Shown here: positions 36,615 to 37,436 of the stretch, in pieces | Layout of the letters: every line of letters starts with the position of its first letter | How positions within the stretch are numbered: the first letter of the stretch is position 1 | Assembly: GCF_021261325.1 (NCBI RefSeq) | Contig: NZ_JAJSBI010000051.1 | Coordinates: 1-37,436 of the forward strand | DNA: 37,436 nucleotides | Source: Streptomyces guryensis | GTDB taxonomy: Bacteria; Actinomycetota; Actinomycetes; Streptomycetales; Streptomycetaceae | Reading direction: 5' to 3' | Position numbers and translations under genes: made by a program | The notes under the pieces: generated by a model | Database searches by the model: none | Seen by the model: only the letters and a program-made list of their open reading frames with translations | Told to the model about the DNA's origin: nothing

Positions 36615-37325
36615 GCTGCGGCATCTGCGCTTGGACCGCGTCGGTGTCGGGCTGTTCGAAGACCGTCCGCAGCAGCGTGGCCACCCATGGCTGGGCCGAT
36701 TTCGGAACCTGGCTCAGCAAGTTCCTCGCATAGTGGGTGCGACAGCGCTGCCACGACGCACTGGGCAGGACCGCGCCGATGGCGTCGACGAGGCCGGCAT
36801 GGGCATCGGAGATGACGAGCTGGACGCCGGACAGGCCGCGGGCGATCAGTGAGCGCAGGAAGGCGAGCCAGCCGGCGCCGTCCTCGGCGGTGGCCACGTC
36901 CAGACCGAGGATCTCGCGGTGGCCGTCGGCGTTGACGCCAACCGCGATCAACGCGTGGACGTTGATGATCCGGCCGCCTTCGCGGACCTTCTGGGTGAGC
37001 GCGTCGACCCAGACGAACGCGTACGGGCCGGCGTCCAAGGGCCGGTTACGGAAGGCGGCGACCTGCTCGTCCAGGTGCTTGGACATCGCGCTGACCTGGG
37101 ACTTCGACAGCTGGGTGACGCCGGGACTCGGCGAGTTTCTCGACCCGGCGAGTGGAGACCCCGAGGAGGTAGGCGGTAGCGACCACCGAGATGAGGGCCT
37201 GTTCGGCCCGGCGCCGGCGTTCGAGGAGCCAGTGCGGGAAGTAACTGCCCTGCCTCAGCTTGGGGACAGCGAGCTCGACGGTCCCGGCGCGGGTGTCCCA
37301 CTCACGCGGGCGATACTCAGGTTGA
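36615..37325 (-). pseudogene. IS256/Mutator-family transposase, broken at three places
   Basis: The minus strand codes for EYRPREWDTRAGTVELAVPKLRQGSYFPHWLLERRRRAEQALISVVATAYLLGVSTRRVEKLAES and, after a shift of frame near 37122, GVTQLSKSQVSAMSKHLDEQVAAFRNRPLDAGPYAFVWVDALTQKVREGG ... LGLDVATAEDGAGWLAFLRSLIARGLSGVQLVISDAHAGL. The frame break is explained by 2 missing bases (AGTCCC-GGCGTC where the family has a Leu codon). The N-terminus is replaced before about 37325, and the C-terminal third, including the catalytic Glu, is cut off by the IS3 element at 36614. It is non-functional. Confidence 0.85.
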
Positions 37326-37381
37326 ACTCGTAGAGCCTGCGGGGTCGTGACGGTTCGTGATCCCTGCGGTACGACGGGATC

Positions 37382-37436
37382 GTGAGGTACGCGCAGCGGG
37401 GCGGGTATACGCCCGTCGAGCAGGAGAAGCGGGAAC
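37382..37436 (+). CDS. Possible start of an IS630-type transposase (runs off right edge)
   Basis: GTG 37382 opens VRYAQRGGYTPVEQEKRE before the window ends. The pattern RYAQGGG(Y/L)T...E...RE is the usual beginning of Streptomyces IS630-type OrfA/transposase proteins, ahead of their HTH. Only 18 codons are visible, so this is tentative. A partner for the IS630 fragment at 21415-21662 would fit repeated IS630 activity in this region. Confidence 0.4.
   Translation, partial: MRYAQRGGYTPVEQEKRE

Overview
The window is high-GC actinobacterial DNA, almost certainly Streptomyces: strong third-position G/C, GTG starts, ATGA stop/start overlaps, a type II polyketide synthase and Streptomyces-type insertion sequences. 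It has two unlike halves.

Bases 1 to about 21,300 are part of an aromatic (type II) polyketide gene cluster. The core is KS-alpha (14500-15783) and KS-beta (15780-17039), followed by an aromatase fused to a short-chain dehydrogenase, a second SDR and two small ABM-family monooxygenases. Ahead of the KS genes lie a TcmI-type cyclase and a cupin cyclase. Upstream is a translationally coupled trio: DUF1772/anthrone-oxygenase-like membrane protein, F420-type oxidoreductase-like protein and asparagine-synthetase-like amide synthetase. Around these sit four FAD monooxygenases (one cut by the window edge), an O-methyltransferase, a quinone oxidoreductase, a MarR regulator, a DHA2 MFS exporter and a POT-family transporter. 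Two cyclases of TcmI/cupin type, a WhiE-VI-like aromatase, ABM enzymes, an amide synthetase and many flavin monooxygenases together suggest a pentangular polyphenol or polycyclic xanthone product; this is inference. No acyl carrier protein, SARP regulator, P450 or halogenase is visible, so the cluster probably continues left of base 1.

Regulation can partly be read from the DNA. A TGCATG-N4-CATGCA palindrome stands before both the FAD monooxygenase at 1443 (in the gap shared with marR) and the quinone oxidoreductase at 3126. A triple heptamer array with 11-bp periodicity, the layout of SARP operators, stands before the 10741 operon and the 13704 operon.

Bases 21,300 to 37,436 are accessory DNA. 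They contain an IS630 fragment, a possible IS21 remnant, a truncated IS3 element, a complete 1,307-bp IS3 element abutting a broken IS256 transposase, and a possible second IS630 start at the right edge. Between them are a TRADD-N-associated-type membrane protein, a P-loop kinase, a plasmid-type replication-relaxation protein, two operonic secreted proteins (one a ricin-type lectin), and a secreted protein with duplicated SH3-like domains.

The most unusual locus is 28982-32786: a large multidomain protein (Phd-like segment, DnaB-like domain lacking its catalytic lysine, C-terminal region resembling Tap) directly followed by a small HTH protein resembling the terminal protein Tpg. I read it as a possible divergent tap/tpg-type telomere or replicon-end system. 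With the IS density, this suggests a linear-replicon arm or an integrated linear plasmid.
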